Of a stretch of 64,000 nt of DNA, positions 60,311 through 64,000 are shown one piece after another; position 1 is the first letter of the stretch, and each line of letters begins with the position of its first letter. The DNA is taken from positions 62,001-126,000 of the forward strand of contig CBFFRP010000357.1 of NCBI GenBank assembly GCA_965644295.1, given 5' to 3'. Below the pieces are notes generated by a model, which had not been told where the DNA came from, searched no databases, and saw nothing but the letters and a program-made list of their open reading frames with translations. The stretch is from Paraphysomonas bandaiensis. Lineage: Eukaryota > Chrysophyceae. The translations under genes and the position numbers were made by a program.

Positions 60311-60626
60311 TACATACATACATACATACATACATACATACATACATACATACATACATACATACATACATACATACATACATACATACATACATACATA
60401 CATACATACATACATACATACATACATACATACATACATACATACATACATACATACATACATACATACATACATACATACATACATACATACATACATA
60501 CATACATACATACATACATACATACATACATACATACATACATACATACATACATACATACATACATACATACATACATACATACATACATACATACATA
60601 CATACATACATACATACATACATACA
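60311..60626. repeat. (CATA)n microsatellite, about 79 units
   Basis: This uninterrupted tract ends about 60 bases before the ATG of the menin-like gene. It is in the same orientation relative to its downstream gene as the tracts before ERG25. Confidence 0.97.
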
Positions 60627-60687
60627 TGCATGCATCGGATCATATAGTTCATGGACTCAGATAGTCATTCTATTATGTGGTCATAGG

Positions 60688-61665
60688 ATGGATCAAGAAA
60701 TTATCTCTCTTCTACATGAACCTCATCTATACACATGGTTAGAAATCGCTTTCTTAATCGAAGGCAAGAGGCCTCTATTGCATATTGATGAGTTCAATAC
60801 AGCAGCCAGAGAGGCTTATGTACATAATAACAGTAATCTACAAACAGTTTTAAATATTAAAACCAATTCTGATATATCAAATAATCCACAAATTGTATCA
60901 TTTGTTTTGGGTAATTTAAAGAAGAAAAAGAAAGTGAATTGTTTGGGTACTGCACTGGTTGCTTATCTGATAGCTCATGCTAATGGTATTGGTTGTACAA
61001 TGCATTGCTCTGAATCTCATAGTTGGATTGAGACAATAGATGGTACAAAGATTGATGTATTGAGTAATATAAAAGCTGCGCAGAAATCATCACTACCTCT
61101 ATCGATATATGAAAATTGTCGACAAGTGGATTCGTTTGGCATGTGTATGCTGATAATAACTAATGACAACTCCCTCTCGGATGAAATGGAGTTTAATATT
61201 TTGCACCATTATAGAGATAAACTTAAACATTCCTGGGAATTCTCGAAGTTATTTTCATTGGGGGTGGAGTATAATCATCCTGATGTGGGACTGTCGTTGC
61301 TAGACCGTGATTCTAACAGCATTGAGCTCAGTATTCTACGGACCCTGTACTACATCAATGAGGAAGAAGATATCCAATTGTCATTAGAGCAAATGAATCA
61401 GTTACTGCATATGGTGACAGAACTTTGTGAGCGATGCAATATAAACTCGGACATATTTCTGTACCCGAAATCTAGTTTAATGTTCCTGGCTGAGGAGTTT
61501 GTGTCCACGTTTACGGGGCAGATGGAGGCTGCGTCTGGATATGAGGATTGGACTGAAGCCGCGGCATGCATATGTAAAAAGTACCTCCCAAGCACATATG
61601 ACAAATTTTACAAAGCATTACCATGTCTTAGCGGTAAGCGTAGGAGAATAGAAAAGAAACAGTAA
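60688..61665 (+). CDS. Menin-like protein
   Basis: This intronless 325-residue frame has a transglutaminase-like segment with Cys85 (VNCLGTALVAYLIA), His111 (HSWIE) and Asp123. A helical C-terminal half follows, with FLYPKSSLMFLAEEF and GYEDWTEAAACICKKY, which line up with the YPYMYLAGYH and helical-hairpin region of menin as I remember it. A basic tail (GKRRRIEKKQ) could be a nuclear signal. Animal menin is a chromatin scaffold binding MLL/KMT2 and is about 610 residues long, so this would be a compact relative. A plain transglutaminase-fold protein is the alternative. Confidence 0.55.
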   Translation: MDQEIISLLHEPHLYTWLEIAFLIEGKRPLLHIDEFNTAAREAYVHNNSNLQTVLNIKTNSDISNNPQIVSFVLGNLKKKKKVNCLGTALVAYLIAHANGIGCTMHCSESHSWIETIDGTKIDVLSNIKAAQKSSLPLSIYENCRQVDSFGMCMLIITNDNSLSDEMEFNILHHYRDKLKHSWEFSKLFSLGVEYNHPDVGLSLLDRDSNSIELSILRTLYYINEEEDIQLSLEQMNQLLHMVTELCERCNINSDIFLYPKSSLMFLAEEFVSTFTGQMEAASGYEDWTEAAACICKKYLPSTYDKFYKALPCLSGKRRRIEKKQ

Positions 61666-62312
61666 ATCTTGCTTCGTTGATAATTATTTTATAATTTTTA
61701 ATGTTTCGTTGTGAATTGTTATCCTATTCCGAGAAATTTGAACTTCTTGTTGGGGAATTTTTTCTAGCCAGTTAGTATTTATGGGACCCTCCTTCACTAC
61801 GGCAAAATAAAGACTTCGGTAACAACGTAACAACAATTTGATAATTGAATTGGTTGTTTTTGCCGTATACTTATTAAGGTCTCGTATTCATGCTTACCAG
61901 GCAGAGCTTAGTACGTTTAACGAGGTTAAAGTTGAACAATTGTAGTTGATAATTGATAACGTCAATTACACATACACTTATCAGGCGGTGAGGAGTATCA
62001 TTCCCTTATCTAAGTATATCTAAATGAATATATACCTGAGCTTTAAGCGGATGGGTGAAATCGATATAATTCATGGCGTATAGGGTGTAAGTTATGATGC
62101 TATGATTATGTTATTATGAATAAATATTTCAGTATACTTATAACATAAACACATAACAGCATATTTTAAAAAACGTCATTAAAAATATCGATAAATTCAG
62201 TGATAATCAGTCATGAGTGCAATACATCCTTATCCGAGTATTCCACTTGCTCATGAGTTATGTGGGTATAAGCTTGCATAGAAGGTAACGGTTATTGTAA
62301 TGCTACAGCATC
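61666..62312. other. Intergenic between convergent genes
   Basis: AT-rich, with no recognisable gene or repeat. Confidence 0.5.
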
Positions 62313-63548
62313 TTATCGACGAAATCGACGATTGTGAGACTCCAGTATGCCTGACACAAGTGGACTGAGGAAGTCCGTATCAGCAACAATACTGCAGTAG
62401 TCGCAAACGTCGTCAAAAGGAGAAACAGAACAATGAACGTGAGCATCAACTGCAACTCCCATATAGGCTGTCACATAAGTGTGCAAGCCCACATTCACAG
62501 ACACAATAGAGGTGGATTTCCTTTTGTTGAATTCATAAAATCTGTTCTGGACACGCAACACTACGTCCTTACCATTTAGTGTCACCTTCACCGGAATTTC
62601 ACGGCCTGTTCCAAATAACATGGCGGCATCATCACAACTAATTGACGAATAGATATGGGAGGTATTTGTGACCAAAGTGATTTCGTTCTCAGTAAGTCTT
62701 CGACGACGCCGTGAGGATGATGAAGTGGATAGTTGGTGAATAACGGGGGACAAGCATCCATCAACATTGTTGTTATAACACTCTCTGGGGAGGAGCACGA
62801 TGTAACTCTCTCCCTCGAAACTAGGTACGTGGGGAACTGCAACAAATGCAACCAGATCGTTATCAAGTATGTTAGAGGAGTACCCTGAACAGTCAAAAGG
62901 GCGTGATTCAATCTCAGTGCCCTCTTCTGATGTCGTAGAAATATCTACCACTGCTCTGCGAGTACCGCTGTTTTGAATCCTCCAAAACTGGTCGTTAAAT
63001 TGTGACGCAGTTTGCTGAGCAACGATGGAATATCCCTGATCAATGAATTCAGACAAACCATCACACGACACCGTGCCACACATATAAGATGTCAATCTTC
63101 GACGAGTGTTCAATTCGTTAAGTGTTTCCACCGAATAGTATGGTTTGTCCAACTGTACTAAGTTATCCTCTGTCATGCCACATTGAACTGTTTCCCCTGT
63201 GGATGATGATGTCAGAGTGTTTCCTTCAATAACAGTATCTTTGGACAATTGTACAGTTAAAACTATTACAAGAGTTAATATAACGATAAGTAAAACAGAC
63301 ACTACTCCGAGTAACTTCGATAGTCTCTTAAACTTCAGTTTATCTTTCTGATCTTGTACTGCACCTTCAAGAACTTGAATCATTTCATTCTCATCAATTA
63401 TTCCATCACTATTAATATCATATTTCTCTATTGCCAATTTAAGAGATGATTTCAATGATTCTAATTTAAATACATAGTCATCTCTTCCACTTAAATCAGC
63501 ATCCTCTTCATCTCTTATCTCAACAGTTTGCATCCTTTCATGCCTCAT
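62313..63548 (-). CDS. EF-hand single-pass membrane protein
   Basis: The 411-residue protein has an EF-hand loop (DINSDGIIDENEM, residues about 45-57) in the N-terminal cytoplasmic part, one transmembrane helix (VVSVLLIVILTLVIVLTVQL, about 82-101), and an extracellular region with several cysteines and two RRR(R)L runs. The juxtamembrane segment LSKDT...STGETV resembles a family I associate with stramenopile algae (from memory). The frame is open further upstream to 63773, but the ATG at 63548 (MRHERM) gives the compact cytoplasmic domain and is preferred. Calcium-sensing at the plasma membrane is plausible; the exact function is unknown. Confidence 0.65.
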   Translation of the reverse strand: MRHERMQTVEIRDEEDADLSGRDDYVFKLESLKSSLKLAIEKYDINSDGIIDENEMIQVLEGAVQDQKDKLKFKRLSKLLGVVSVLLIVILTLVIVLTVQLSKDTVIEGNTLTSSSTGETVQCGMTEDNLVQLDKPYYSVETLNELNTRRRLTSYMCGTVSCDGLSEFIDQGYSIVAQQTASQFNDQFWRIQNSGTRRAVVDISTTSEEGTEIESRPFDCSGYSSNILDNDLVAFVAVPHVPSFEGESYIVLLPRECYNNNVDGCLSPVIHQLSTSSSSRRRRRLTENEITLVTNTSHIYSSISCDDAAMLFGTGREIPVKVTLNGKDVVLRVQNRFYEFNKRKSTSIVSVNVGLHTYVTAYMGVAVDAHVHCSVSPFDDVCDYCSIVADTDFLSPLVSGILESHNRRFRR

Positions 63549-64000
63549 TATTACAATGCAATATATAATTAAAAGAAAAGAGGGTATGTCATCTAATATA
63601 TAGGAGCTCTCCTCTCTCTCTCTATGATAAGATACGACTGTTACTGCAGCATATAGATATCTATATCTATGGAGCTTGAAGTGCAATAAATCATCATGAA
63701 TTGGTGCTTGGTGCGCTATAACTAAAATATACCAATTTTTTAGTTTTATAAAGTACATCAATACTAAAACCACATATTTTCATTATAAAAACCACATATA
63801 AAAAAAATATCGCAGTTTTAGTCTACTGCTGTATTTTACACATCAAAAACCATAACAGTAAAAAACTGGTAATATTCAGCCCATAGTATATAGTGTATGT
63901 ACAGCCATGTACGGTATATGAGATGAGGGTGTTCTATCTTAACACATGCATCCATAGATATCACTATTGTAATTGAAATGAAGCCCATCTGTACCTCATA
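63549..64000. other. Window end, no further gene seen
   Basis: The frame of the EF-hand gene stays open to 63773, which may be untranslated leader. The rest is AT-rich with no feature. Confidence 0.4.

Larger units (their letters stand above)
59868..60687. other. Divergent intergenic region with inverted repeat and CATA tract
   Basis: This lies between the start of the gene at 59867 (minus strand) and the start of the menin-like gene. It contains a 19-bp perfect inverted repeat (60160-60226) and the CATA tract; no gene. Confidence 0.6.

Noticed and set aside
1-64000. tRNA or rRNA genes
   Set aside because: I looked for cloverleaf-like stretches and conserved rRNA blocks by eye and saw none; a dedicated scan could still find one.

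Overview
This window is nuclear DNA of a protist, most likely a stramenopile. Genes carry short GT-AG introns of about 50-150 bp, the standard genetic code is used, and the intergenic DNA is AT-rich and full of (CATA/GTAT)n tracts and mobile elements. The stramenopile call is an inference. It rests on a protein that joins plant-type leucine-rich repeats, PTGQPS-type repeats and a polycystin-like membrane region, on an EF-hand/single-TM protein, and on hAT transposons resembling those of oomycetes.

Bases 1-18,264 are a recently amplified, rearranged block. A unit of about 6.29 kb occurs as a partial copy (1-5,833) and a full copy (5,834-12,256), and its ERG25 end is present a third time (15,009-16,752). 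Each copy carries a two-exon sterol C4-methyl oxidase gene. Copies 1 and 2 also carry an internally deleted hAT element, the 3' end of an NT-C2/coiled-coil gene, the 3' half of a TSP1 membrane-protein gene, a Tc1/mariner relic and a CATA tract. Copy 3 lacks the hAT (empty target site) and continues into the intact NT-C2 gene. A 2.7-kb integrase-type DNA transposon with subterminal hairpins sits inside the second CATA tract.

Bases 19,161-24,804 hold the LRR/PTGQPS/polycystin-like gene, containing its own 1.3-kb internal duplication and flanked by two copies of a dispersed repeat. Bases 26,262-37,433 (minus) form one 20-exon gene for a protein of about 3,255 residues with a WW-like segment, coiled coils, C2-like segments and a C-terminal pseudokinase; every exon joins in phase.

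From 38 to 64 kb lie ordinary genes: a P5B-type ATPase, a Legionella-type serine hydrolase, an orphan two-exon gene, a JmjC/cupin oxygenase, organellar ribosomal protein uS15, a DHHC palmitoyltransferase, a cyclic-nucleotide phosphodiesterase with a voltage-sensor-like membrane domain, a small Cys-motif protein, a menin-like protein and an EF-hand membrane protein. Between 57.6 and 58.6 kb is retroelement debris.

There is no operon logic. Neighbours are unrelated and several pairs are divergent, with a long tetranucleotide tract in the shared 5' region. Exon structures were worked out by hand from splice sites and reading-frame phase. No database searches were possible, so family names are recognition from motifs.
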